From Hymenobacter convexus (GTDB lineage: Bacteria > Bacteroidota > Bacteroidia > Cytophagales > Hymenobacteraceae), in NCBI RefSeq assembly GCF_030580955.1, contig NZ_JAUQON010000014.1:81046-145045 (forward strand): 64,000 bases of DNA, read 5' to 3'. Under the pieces are notes generated by a model. It saw only the letters and a program-made list of their open reading frames with translations, had not been told where the DNA came from and searched no databases. Below are positions 33,842 through 41,828 of the stretch, piece by piece (within the stretch, counting starts at the first letter, position 1; the number at the start of each line of letters is the position of its first letter). Made by a program: the position numbers and the translations under genes.

Positions 33842-35317
33842 ATGACGCTTCTCCCCTTTTTCCGCCCCTGGGCGGCCCTGCTGGCGCCGCTGCTGCTGGG
33901 TGCCTGCCAGTCGGGCACCAAACCCACCGCCGAAACCGAAACCACGGCCCAGGCGCCCGCCGCCGCGCCCGATTCGTTGGCCTTCGCCGTGCGGCACCCG
34001 GCCTGGGCCGGCAATGCCACCATCTACCAGGTGAATGTGCGGCAATACACGCCGGCCGGCACCTTCCGGGCGGCCGAAAAGGACTTGCCGCGCCTGCAGA
34101 AAATGGGCGTGGGCATCCTGTGGCTCATGCCCATCAACCCCATCGGCCGCAGCCACCGCAAGGGCACGCTGGGCAGCGCCTACTCGGTGCGAGACTACCG
34201 CGCCGTGAACCCCGACTTGGGCACGCTAGCCGATTTGCAGCACTACGTGAATACGGCCCACGGCCTTGGGATGCACGTTATTCTGGACTGGGTGGCCAAC
34301 CACACGGCCTGGGACAGCAACCTCACCACCGAGCACCCCGACTGGTACACCCGCGACGCGAAAGGCAACTTCCGCCCGCCGGTGGCCGACTGGCAGGACG
34401 TCATCGACCTCGACTACTCCAAGCCCGCCCTGCGCGAGTACATGACGCAAAGCATGGTGTATTGGGTGAAAACCGTCGGCCTCGACGGCTACCGCTGCGA
34501 CGTGGCCGGGCTGGTGCCCACCGATTTCTGGAACGACACCCGGCGCGAATTGGAGAAGGTGAAGCCGGTTTTCATGCTGGCCGAATGGGACGAGCTGTTC
34601 CCGCCCACTTTTATCTCGCGCAAAGAGTTCGACCCCAACACCCGCCTGCTCGAAAAGGCCTTCGACGCCACCTACGCCCTGAGTTTGCACGGCCTGCTCG
34701 ACAGCATCGGGCGCGGCCAGAAACCCACCGCCGAGCTGGCCCGCTACCTCGCCGCCGAGCGCCGCATGTACCCGCCCGGCGTGAACCTGATGACCTTCAC
34801 CAGCACCCACGACATCAACGCCTGGGACGGCAGCGAGTACGAGCGCCTCGGCCCCAACGCCCTGCCCGAAGCCGTGCTCACCACGCTCTGGCCCGGCATT
34901 CCGATGCTCTACAACGGCCAGGAAGCGGCCATGAAAAAGCGCTTGCGCTTCTTCGACAAAGACACCATTCCGTGGAACAACTACCCGCTGCAAGGCTTCT
35001 ACACCACGCTCTTGCAGCTGAAGAAGCAGCACCCGGCCCTGCGGAATTTTGACGCGACTTCGACCTTCAAGCTGCTGCCCAGCCCGGCCCACACGGTGCT
35101 TTTTGAGCGCCAGAAAGGCGCGGCGGCCGTGGTGGTGGCCGTGAACCTGAGCGACCAGCCGCAGCAGGTACAGCTGCCCGCCCCGCCCCTGCCCGACCAG
35201 CTTTACCAGCGGCTTTTTACCACGGTCGGGCAGGAAAAGGGCGGCTTCAACCCTGCCTCGTCCGTGACGCTGTGGCCGCACGGCTACCAGGTTTGGGAAC
35301 GAAAAGCCGAGAAATGA
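33842..35317 (+). CDS. GH13 alpha-amylase family lipoprotein
   Basis: The 491-residue precursor has a lipobox (LLLGAC, Cys21) and a Thr/Ala-rich tether. The GH13 barrel follows directly, with catalytic Asp220 (GYRCDVAGL), Glu248 (MLAEWDEL) and Asp324 (STHDINAW). ILDWVANHTAWDS is conserved region I. Cys next to the catalytic Asp (RCD) is unusual and is shared with the cytoplasmic paralog at 39331. It should be membrane-anchored and cleave short alpha-glucans. A divergent 7TM AraC regulator lies just upstream. Sequence similarity to the paralog extends over the whole barrel. Confidence 0.92.
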   Translation: MTLLPFFRPWAALLAPLLLGACQSGTKPTAETETTAQAPAAAPDSLAFAVRHPAWAGNATIYQVNVRQYTPAGTFRAAEKDLPRLQKMGVGILWLMPINPIGRSHRKGTLGSAYSVRDYRAVNPDLGTLADLQHYVNTAHGLGMHVILDWVANHTAWDSNLTTEHPDWYTRDAKGNFRPPVADWQDVIDLDYSKPALREYMTQSMVYWVKTVGLDGYRCDVAGLVPTDFWNDTRRELEKVKPVFMLAEWDELFPPTFISRKEFDPNTRLLEKAFDATYALSLHGLLDSIGRGQKPTAELARYLAAERRMYPPGVNLMTFTSTHDINAWDGSEYERLGPNALPEAVLTTLWPGIPMLYNGQEAAMKKRLRFFDKDTIPWNNYPLQGFYTTLLQLKKQHPALRNFDATSTFKLLPSPAHTVLFERQKGAAAVVVAVNLSDQPQQVQLPAPPLPDQLYQRLFTTVGQEKGGFNPASSVTLWPHGYQVWERKAEK

Positions 35318-35352
35318 GTAAGTAGCTGTGACCCTAACCGCTCCTGCTGCCC

Positions 35353-36069
35353 ATGCCCCTGCTTGCCGAAACCATTGTCCCCTTCGACTGGCAACGCCTG
35401 CTCTGGACGGCCGATGCCCCGCCCGCGTTTCTTTTTGAAGTCGCGTTTCGCTGCGTGACGGTGTACCTGCTCACGCTGGCGGCGCTGCGCATCACGGGCC
35501 GGCGCGGGGTGCGGCAGCTCTCGCTGTTTGAGCTGAGCATTATTCTGGCGCTGGGCTCGGCGGCGGGCGATGCCATGTTCTACCAGGACACCGCCCTGAC
35601 GCACATCGTGGTGGTGTTTGCGGTGGTGATGCTGCTTTACGTGCTGCTCAACCGCCTCACCGAGGCCTACCCGCGCTTCAGCGACTGGCTGGAGGGCAAG
35701 CCGGTCAAGCTCGTGGCCAACGGCGCCATCGTAGACAAAGCCATGCGCAAGCAAAACCTCACGCACAAGGAGCTATTTGGCGAGTTGCGGCAGCGGCAGG
35801 TGGAGCACCTAGGCCAGGTGCGCCTGGCCTACATCGAGGCCACCGGTCAGGTCAGCGCCTTTTTCTACGAAGACGACGAGGTGCGGCCCGGCTTGTCTAT
35901 TCTGCCCGAAGACCGGGAAAAGGCCATCAGCCTCATCGAGAAAGAGGGTGACTATGCCTGCACCGAATGCGGCCAGGTCGAAACCCTGACGCCCCGGCCC
36001 GCCCACGCCTGCCCGGTGTGCCGCTGCGACAAGTGGCTGCCCGCCAGCACGGCCCGCCGCGTGGCCTAA
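35353..36069 (+). CDS. YetF/DUF421 membrane protein with C-terminal zinc ribbon
   Basis: The 238-residue protein starts with three hydrophobic helices (to about residue 100) containing the DUF421 signature ALRITGRRGVRQLSLFELSI. The soluble DUF421 domain (about 115-190; GKPVKLVANGAIVDKAMRKQ, LRQRQVEHLGQVRLAYIEAT) follows. Beyond it, CTECGQVET and HACPVCRCDKW supply two CxxC pairs like a rubredoxin-type zinc ribbon. YetF-like proteins are membrane proteins of uncertain function, linked in some bacteria to sporulation or stress. It is 35 bases downstream of the GH13 lipoprotein and may be cotranscribed. Confidence 0.85.
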   Translation: MPLLAETIVPFDWQRLLWTADAPPAFLFEVAFRCVTVYLLTLAALRITGRRGVRQLSLFELSIILALGSAAGDAMFYQDTALTHIVVVFAVVMLLYVLLNRLTEAYPRFSDWLEGKPVKLVANGAIVDKAMRKQNLTHKELFGELRQRQVEHLGQVRLAYIEATGQVSAFFYEDDEVRPGLSILPEDREKAISLIEKEGDYACTECGQVETLTPRPAHACPVCRCDKWLPASTARRVA

Positions 36070-36124
36070 GCCAACTTTTTGGGCGGGTTGCGGGTTGAAT
36101 CGGCTCACCTTTTCCGGCTTCTGC

Positions 36125-36715
36125 ATGTCCGAACTCTTCGATACCGAGCAAATCAACCACCTCATCCGCACGCGGCGCAGCACCTTTATTCCGCAGTTTG
36201 TGCCCGGCCGCGTCATCCCCGATTCGACCGTGTGGCAGCTGCTCGAAAACGCCAACTGGGCGCCCAGCCACAAGCAAACCGAGCCCTGGCGCTTCACTGT
36301 TTTCACGGGCGCGGGCCTGCAAAAGCTGGCCGATTTCCAGGCCGATTTATACGAGCGCACCGCCGGCCCGGCCTATAAAGCGGCCAAGCACGCCAACCTG
36401 CGCCGCAATCCGCTGCAGTGCTCGCACGTCATCGCCATTGCCATGAAGCGCACCGAGCGCCGCCTGCCCGAAATCGAGGAAATCGAAGCCGTGGCCTGCG
36501 CCGTGCAAAACCTGCACCTCTCGGCCCACGCCTACGGCCTGGGCGGCTACTGGAGCAGCGGCGGCATCACCTACACCGAGGAAGCCAAGGCCTTTTTCGG
36601 CCTCGAAGCCGACGACCGGCTGCTGGGCTTTTTCCAGCTCGGCTACATCGACGTGCCCTCGGCGCCGGGCCAGCGCGGCCCCGTGCAGGCCAAAACCCGC
36701 TGGGTGAGCGAGTAA
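36125..36715 (+). CDS. Nitroreductase family protein
   Basis: The 196-residue flavoprotein has the expected landmarks. RTRRSTFIPQF near the N-terminus supplies the FMN-phosphate-binding Arg residues. NANWAPSHKQTEPWRFTVF follows, then the helix around VACAVQNLHLSAHAYGLGGY and the GIT...LLGFFQLGYIDVP tail. It resembles the YdjA-like single-domain nitroreductases, which use NAD(P)H and FMN to reduce nitro or quinone compounds; the physiological substrate is unknown. The ATG at 36125 is preferred to the in-frame TTG at 36095. It probably follows YetF in one transcript (55-base gap). Confidence 0.87.
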   Translation: MSELFDTEQINHLIRTRRSTFIPQFVPGRVIPDSTVWQLLENANWAPSHKQTEPWRFTVFTGAGLQKLADFQADLYERTAGPAYKAAKHANLRRNPLQCSHVIAIAMKRTERRLPEIEEIEAVACAVQNLHLSAHAYGLGGYWSSGGITYTEEAKAFFGLEADDRLLGFFQLGYIDVPSAPGQRGPVQAKTRWVSE

Positions 36716-36838
36716 GCATCCACTCCGGAGTTCACCTATATTTAGGACGCCAAACCGCGCCTGCTTCAGCGCGCCCAATGCAACCCTGGGCCTCAAAGCG
36801 GCATCAATTCCCCGCTCATCCGCCATCAATCAGTGAAT

Positions 36839-37978
36839 ATGAAAAAGCTTCTTTATAGTGCCTTGTTCCTGCTGCCCGCCCTGGCCCAGGCCCAAACCGA
36901 GAATTTTGTGGTGAAAGGCACCGTGGGCGCCAAAGCCGGCGTGACCAAAGCCTACCTGCGCTACGTGAATGCCCAGAAGTGGCTGGTCGATTCGGCGGCC
37001 GTAAAAAACGGGCGTTTTGAGTTCAAGGGCGCCGTGCCCGAGCCGGGGCGCGCCACGCTCGTCCTGAGCCACAATGGCACTTCGTTGGCCAAATCGAAGG
37101 ACGCCACCAAGGAGTTTTTCTTTGTGGAACAGGGCACCATTGCCATCAGCACGCCCGATTCGGCCACCAAAGCTGTGGTGCGCGGCACGCCGCTCAACGA
37201 CGAAAACGCCAAGCTGGCCGCCCTGCTGAAATCGTCGGATAGCCGGTACGAAGCCTACATCAAAGAGTACCGCGCCCAGCCCGAGGCCATGCGCAAAGAC
37301 CCGGCCTACATCAAGCAGCTCGAAGCCAAGCTCGACCCCATCGAAGCCGAGCAGAAACAAATCCGCACCGCCTACATCAAGGCCCACCCCGATGCGCGCT
37401 ACAGCTTGTTTGTGCTCCAGGATGCGGCCGGCTCGGTACCGGAAGTGACGTCTTACGCCGCCCTCTACCAGGGCCTGAGCGCCAACCTGCGCAACTCCGT
37501 GCGGGGCAAGCGCATCGATGAGCAAATCAAGCGCTTGCAGAAGGTGGCCATCGGCGCGGAGGCTCCCGATTTCACCCAGAACAACCCCGACAACGTGCCC
37601 GTGAAGCTGAGCAGCCTGCGCGGCAAGTACGTGCTGATTGACTTCTGGGCCAGCTGGTGCGGTCCCTGCCGCCAGGAAAACCCCAACGTGGTGAAGGCCT
37701 ACAACGCTTTCAAAGACAAAGGCTTCACCATCCTCGGCGTGTCGCTGGACAAGGAAGGCGCCCGCGAAGCCTGGATGCGCGCCATCGAAAAAGACGGCCT
37801 GGCCTGGACGCAGGTGTCGGACCTGAAATACTGGAACAACGCCGTGGCCCAGGAATACGGCGTGCAGTCCATCCCCCAAAACTTCCTGCTCGACCCGCAG
37901 GGCAAAATCGTGGCCGCCAACCTGCGCGGCGAGGAGTTGCAAAGCACCCTGAGCAAGCTGCTGAACAAGGCGAATTAA
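36839..37978 (+). CDS. TlpA-like thiol-disulfide oxidoreductase with DUF4369 domain
   Basis: The 379-residue protein has a signal peptide (ending AQAQ, about residue 19) and an N-terminal DUF4369 beta domain (about 22-110). A helical middle region and a C-terminal thioredoxin fold with WASWCGPCRQENPN complete it. The CxxC pair and cis-Pro (SIPQNF) are intact. In the periplasm such proteins reduce disulfides, for example in cytochrome maturation or oxidative stress. It is a paralog of the gene at 51759, sharing the DLAWTQVSDL-type stretch. A strong terminator follows its stop. Confidence 0.9.
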   Translation: MKKLLYSALFLLPALAQAQTENFVVKGTVGAKAGVTKAYLRYVNAQKWLVDSAAVKNGRFEFKGAVPEPGRATLVLSHNGTSLAKSKDATKEFFFVEQGTIAISTPDSATKAVVRGTPLNDENAKLAALLKSSDSRYEAYIKEYRAQPEAMRKDPAYIKQLEAKLDPIEAEQKQIRTAYIKAHPDARYSLFVLQDAAGSVPEVTSYAALYQGLSANLRNSVRGKRIDEQIKRLQKVAIGAEAPDFTQNNPDNVPVKLSSLRGKYVLIDFWASWCGPCRQENPNVVKAYNAFKDKGFTILGVSLDKEGAREAWMRAIEKDGLAWTQVSDLKYWNNAVAQEYGVQSIPQNFLLDPQGKIVAANLRGEELQSTLSKLLNKAN

Positions 37979-37997
37979 GCTTTTTTGGCAATTGTCT

Positions 37998-38055
37998 ACG
38001 CCGCAAATCGGGCCTTTTCTTCCGGGAAGCGGCGCTGGTTTGCGGCGTTTTTTTT
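37998..38055 (+). terminator. Rho-independent terminator after the TlpA-like gene
   Basis: ACGCCGCAAA and TTTGCGGCGT are perfect 10-bp arms around a 31-nt loop that itself contains a small stem. Eight T residues follow. Confidence 0.8.
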
Positions 38056-38059
38056 GAAC

Positions 38060-38159
38060 GTCATGCTGAGCGCAGCGAAGGACCTTGTTACCGCAGAACG
38101 GTTTGCAGTAAATCAATCGGCTTAAACGTAATAAGGTCCTTCGCTACGCTCAGGATGAC
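38060..38159. repeat. Family A intergenic inverted repeat, copy A6 (variant arms)
   Basis: The left arm is GTCATGCTGAGCGCAGCGAA continuing GGACCTTGTTACC. The right arm carries AATAAGGTCCTTCGCTACG and ends CTCAGGATGAC. The GGACCT inner sequence replaces GCATCT of other copies and is matched in both arms. Confidence 0.88.
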
Positions 38160-38191
38160 AGGCGTTTTCAACTTTAAATTCAACGCACCAC

Positions 38192-38671
38192 ATGGACCCC
38201 GCCTTTTCGCAACAGTACGACCTCGTTCGCGGGGCCCGCGCGGCGCTGCTGCGGTACTGCGCCACGCTCAGCCCGGCGCATTTTGTGGCGCCGGTGGCCG
38301 CCTTCAATCACAGCAGCATCCGCGACTTGCTGGTGCACGTGGCGGGCTGCTACCAAGCGTGGCTGGGCGAAGTGGGCCTGGGCCGGGCTCTGCTGCGCCC
38401 GCAGCCGGCCCAGGTGCCCGATGTAGCCGCCGTGCGGGTGCTATTCGCGGATGTGGATGCGTTGGTACGGGAATTTGGACAGCATTTCGCCAGCCAGTGG
38501 CTGACCCCGCAGCGGTTCGATTCGCCGCGGCACCCGGCGCCGCTACAGCTTTCGCCGCTGCAGCTGTTCACCCACGTCATCACCCACGAGTTTCACCACA
38601 AAGGCCAGGCGCTCAGCATGAGTCGGCAGCTGGGCTACGTGCCTGTGGATACCGATGTAATTCGGACCTGA
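38192..38671 (+). CDS. DinB family protein
   Basis: The 159-residue protein is a four-helix bundle of the DinB/YfiT type. The metal-binding His positions are visible in SIRDLLVHVAGCYQAWL (His50) and in FTHVITHEFHHKGQ (two further His residues). DinB-like proteins act as metal-dependent thiol transferases (for bacillithiol or similar) or have unknown substrates. The gene stands alone after a strong terminator and repeat A6. The C-terminus ends near the last helix, as usual for the family. Confidence 0.85.
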   Translation: MDPAFSQQYDLVRGARAALLRYCATLSPAHFVAPVAAFNHSSIRDLLVHVAGCYQAWLGEVGLGRALLRPQPAQVPDVAAVRVLFADVDALVREFGQHFASQWLTPQRFDSPRHPAPLQLSPLQLFTHVITHEFHHKGQALSMSRQLGYVPVDTDVIRT

Positions 38672-38773
38672 TGCTTTGGCGTGGCTTAGCGAAGCTCCTC
38701 CATCGCGCATTTGGCAGGCCGCGCACACATTCTAAGTATCAACTAAATCCGCCACCACCAAGGCCCTTTTGCT

Positions 38774-39163
38774 ATGCTGCCCCACCTCGGCCTGCACCAC
38801 GTCGCCCTCATTTGTGCCGATTACACGGCGTCGAAGCGCTTCTACACCGAGGTTCTCGGGCTGGAAATCCTCGCCGAAACCTACCGCGCCGCGCGAGACT
38901 CGCACAAGCTCGATTTGGCCGTGAACGGGCAGTATGTGCTGGAACTGTTTTCCTTTCCCAACCCGCCGCCACGCCCCAGCTACCCCGAGGCCGCCGGCCT
39001 GCGCCACCTGGCCTTCGCCGTGCCCGATGTGGCGGCGGCTATTGAGCACCTGGAGCAGCACGGCGTGGCTTGTGAGCCCATTCAGGTGGATGAGCTGACG
39101 GGCCGCCGCTTCACGTTTTTCAGCGACCCCGACGGGCTGCCCCTGGAATTCTACGAGGTGTAG
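38774..39163 (+). CDS. VOC (glyoxalase/bleomycin resistance) family protein
   Basis: The 129-residue protein has two beta-alpha-beta-beta-beta modules of the vicinal oxygen chelate fold. Metal-ligand-like residues are His9 (LHHVALICAD), Glu near 57 (YVLELFSFP), His in GLRHLAFAVPDV and the C-terminal Glu in PLEFYEV. The wording matches the SMU1112c/YaeR-like subgroup found beside many metabolic genes. Its reaction is unknown. The TAG stop lies inside the left arm of a family B repeat, so the repeat supplies the end of the gene. Confidence 0.87.
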   Translation: MLPHLGLHHVALICADYTASKRFYTEVLGLEILAETYRAARDSHKLDLAVNGQYVLELFSFPNPPPRPSYPEAAGLRHLAFAVPDVAAAIEHLEQHGVACEPIQVDELTGRRFTFFSDPDGLPLEFYEV

Positions 39164-39256
39164 AGACGCGACACTTCGCGTCTCGGCGTCCGCGCCACTT
39201 GACGGTTGTTTCAGCTTTATCGTTTAATGAGGAGACGCGAAGTGTCGTGTCTCTAC
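39160..39256. repeat. Family B inverted repeat, copy B1, overlapping a stop codon
   Basis: The left arm GTAGAGACGCGACACTTCGC (39160 on) and the right arm ending GTCTCTAC are reverse complements over 25 bp with one mismatch. The spacer is about 47 nt. The TAG of the left arm is the stop codon of the VOC gene. Confidence 0.88.
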
Positions 39257-39330
39257 GCCGGCCGGCCGTTGCCCACGATAACCGTCGGCACCGGCGCCGC
39301 GTAGCGGCAAGCTCCACCACGCCCCTCCCG

Positions 39331-40698
39331 ATGTCCGACCACCCCCACGCCGCCCGCTTCACCGTGCCCCACCCCGAGTGGGCCGCCCACGCCACCATCT
39401 ACGAAGTCAACGTTCGGAATTTTACACCAGAGGGCACTTTCCGGGCGTTTGAAGCCCATCTGCCGCGGCTGCAGCAAATGGGAATCGGCATTGTATGGCT
39501 GATGCCGGTGCATCCCATCGGGGAAGTGGGGCGCAAAGGTTCGCTGGGCTCGCCCTACGCCGTGCGCGACTATTTTGGCGTGAACCCCGAATTTGGCACG
39601 CTGGACGACTTGCGCCAGTTGGTGCAAACGGCCCATGCGCTGGGAATGAAGGTGATACTTGATTGGGTGGCCAACCACACCAGCCGCGACAACGACCTCA
39701 TCACCGAGCACCCCGACTGGTACCAGCACGACGCCGACGGCCAGCTGGTGCCGCCCGTGCCCGACTGGACCGACGTGGTGGCGCTGGACTACGGCAACCG
39801 CGCCATGCGCCGCTACATGACCGATGCCCTGGCCTACTGGCTGCGCGAAGCCGACATCGACGGCTACCGCTGCGACGTGGCCGGCCTGGTGCCCACCGAT
39901 TTCTGGGACGAGGCCCGGCCGGTGCTCGATGCCATGAAGCCGGTGTTTATGCTGGCCGAATGGGACGAGCTGTACCCTTCGGGTGGGTTGAGCTGGGAGG
40001 AATTCAATTCCGATACCAAGCTGCTGGAAAAGGCTTTCAACATGACGTTTGGCCTGCGCCTGCACTACCTGCTCGACCGCGTTGCCGAAGGCCACGCCCC
40101 GCTGGCCGACATCGACATTTACCTGGCCGCCGAGCGCGAGAAATACCCGCCCAGCGTGTACCTGATGCACTTCACCAGCAACCACGACGTGAACAGCTGG
40201 GACGGCACCGAGTACGAGCGCCTGGGCCCGCTGGCCCTGCCTTTCGCCGTGCTCACGGCCCTGATGCCGGGCATGCCGATGCTCTACTCGGGTCAGGAAT
40301 CCGGCCTGAACCGCCGGCTGGCCTTCTTCGACCACGACCCGATTGACTGGAATAACTACCCGCTACAGGACTTCTACACCCGCCTGTTTCAGCTCAAAAA
40401 AACCCACCCGGCCCTGCGCAACGGCGACCCGACCAGCCGGTTCCAGCGCCTGCCGGGCCCGCCCGAAGTGTACGCTTTTGCCCGGAGCAAAGGCGGCGCG
40501 GCAGTGCTTTGCGCGGTGAACGTGGCGGCAGAGGCGCGGGCGCTGCCCACCGTGACCGGCCAATGGCGCGACCTTATCAGCGATGAAACAATGGACCTGC
40601 CAGCCGGCCGGGAAATCTCGGTGCCGGCCCAAGGCTGGCGCGTTTTAGTGGCCGAAGCGCCTGCTGCGGGCCAACCTTCGGAGCGGGTTGGCGGTTAG
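39331..40698 (+). CDS. GH13 alpha-amylase family protein, cytoplasmic
   Basis: The 455-residue enzyme from the ATG at 39331 lacks any signal. Its barrel starts at once (WAAHATIYEVNVRNFTPEG). Catalytic residues are Asp182 (GYRCDVAGL), Glu210 (MLAEWDEL) and Asp286 (SNHDVNSW); ILDWVANHTSRDN is region I. It is closely similar along its length to the lipoprotein at 33842, including the RCD motif, so one probably arose by duplication with gain or loss of the export signal. It would degrade imported malto-oligosaccharides or glycogen. Upstream in-frame codons from 39199 read through repeat B1 and were rejected. Confidence 0.91.
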   Translation: MSDHPHAARFTVPHPEWAAHATIYEVNVRNFTPEGTFRAFEAHLPRLQQMGIGIVWLMPVHPIGEVGRKGSLGSPYAVRDYFGVNPEFGTLDDLRQLVQTAHALGMKVILDWVANHTSRDNDLITEHPDWYQHDADGQLVPPVPDWTDVVALDYGNRAMRRYMTDALAYWLREADIDGYRCDVAGLVPTDFWDEARPVLDAMKPVFMLAEWDELYPSGGLSWEEFNSDTKLLEKAFNMTFGLRLHYLLDRVAEGHAPLADIDIYLAAEREKYPPSVYLMHFTSNHDVNSWDGTEYERLGPLALPFAVLTALMPGMPMLYSGQESGLNRRLAFFDHDPIDWNNYPLQDFYTRLFQLKKTHPALRNGDPTSRFQRLPGPPEVYAFARSKGGAAVLCAVNVAAEARALPTVTGQWRDLISDETMDLPAGREISVPAQGWRVLVAEAPAAGQPSERVGG

Positions 40699-40728
40699 TG
40701 CAGCTCATTCCCTGAATCTTCTTTCGCT

Positions 40729-41667
40729 ATGCAAACCCGTGAATTGGGCCGCTCCGGCCTGCAAATTTCGCCCCTTATGCTGGGCGGCAACGTCTTTGGC
40801 TGGACCATTGACGAGGCTACTTCCTTCGCTGTGCTCGACGCCTTTGTGGCCAACGGCGGCAACGCCATCGACACGGCCGACGGCTATTCCGTTTGGGTGC
40901 CGGGGCACGTGGGCGGCGAGTCGGAAACCATTATCGGCAAATGGCTCAAGCAGCGCGGCCGGCGCGACGACGTCGTTATCGCCACCAAAGTGGGCTGGGA
41001 AGTAAATCCCGAGAATAAAGGCCTCAAGAAAGACTACATCCTGCGCGCCGTGGAAGGCTCCCTCAAGCGCCTGCAAACCGACTACATCGACCTCTACCAG
41101 TCGCACAAAGACGACCCGACCACGCCCGTGGAGGAAACGCTGGAAGCCTACGCCCAACTAGTGAAGGAGGGCAAGGTGCGCGCCATCGGGGCCTCTAATT
41201 TCACAAAAGAGCGCCTGCAGGAGTCGCTGGCGGCCAGCAAGCAGCACGGTTTCCCGCGCTACGAAACGCTGCAAAACCTTTATAACTTGTACGACCGGGA
41301 GGATTTTGAGAAGAACCTTGCGCCGCTGCTGCTCGAAGAAACCATCAGCGCCATTCCGTACTACGGGCTGGCCGCCGGCTTCCTCACCGGCAAGTACCGC
41401 GACCAGAACGACCTGCAAAAAAGCCCGCGCGGCGCCGGCGTCGGCCAGAAATACCTCAATGAAAAGGGCCTGGCCCTGCTTACCGCCCTCGACGCCGTGG
41501 CCAACCGCCAGCAGGCCACGCCCGCCCAGGTGGCCTTGGCCTGGCTGATGCAGGCGCCGGCCGTGACGGCCCCCATTGCCAGCGCCACCAGCGTAGGCCA
41601 GGTCACGGAGCTGCTCGAAGCCACCGAGCTGCGCCTGACGGCCGAGGACGTGCAAACGCTGCAGTAG
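40729..41667 (+). CDS. Aldo/keto reductase family protein
   Basis: The 312-residue protein is a (beta/alpha)8 aldo/keto reductase. Its catalytic tetrad positions are visible: Asp and Tyr in IDTADGYSVW, Lys in VIATKVGW, and His in YIDLYQSHKDD. NADPH-binding C-terminal segments include YYGLAAGFLTGKYR and PIASATSVGQVTELL. It resembles the YghZ/Tas-like group that reduces aldehydes or ketones. It starts 30 bases after the GH13 gene and may be cotranscribed with it. Its natural substrate is unknown. Confidence 0.9.
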   Translation: MQTRELGRSGLQISPLMLGGNVFGWTIDEATSFAVLDAFVANGGNAIDTADGYSVWVPGHVGGESETIIGKWLKQRGRRDDVVIATKVGWEVNPENKGLKKDYILRAVEGSLKRLQTDYIDLYQSHKDDPTTPVEETLEAYAQLVKEGKVRAIGASNFTKERLQESLAASKQHGFPRYETLQNLYNLYDREDFEKNLAPLLLEETISAIPYYGLAAGFLTGKYRDQNDLQKSPRGAGVGQKYLNEKGLALLTALDAVANRQQATPAQVALAWLMQAPAVTAPIASATSVGQVTELLEATELRLTAEDVQTLQ

Positions 41668-41712
41668 GCGCAGCCGGTGAAGGCGGAGTAGCGACCAACA
41701 ACTGGTAATAAT

Positions 41713-41810
41713 AAACGGTCATGCTGAGCATAGCCGAAGCATCTCTACTGCGAGCGTAATTATTTACTGCCTCAGTAGAGATGCTTCGGCTGCGCTCAGC
41801 ATGACCGTTT
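41713..41810. repeat. Family A intergenic inverted repeat, copy A7
   Basis: The outer arms AAACGGTCATGC and GCATGACCGTTT extend the usual arm. One arm has GAGCATAGCCGAAGC against GCTTCGGCTGCGCTC, leaving one mismatch. It lies between convergent genes. Confidence 0.9.
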
Positions 41811-41828
41811 TTTCATTAATAATTGGCC

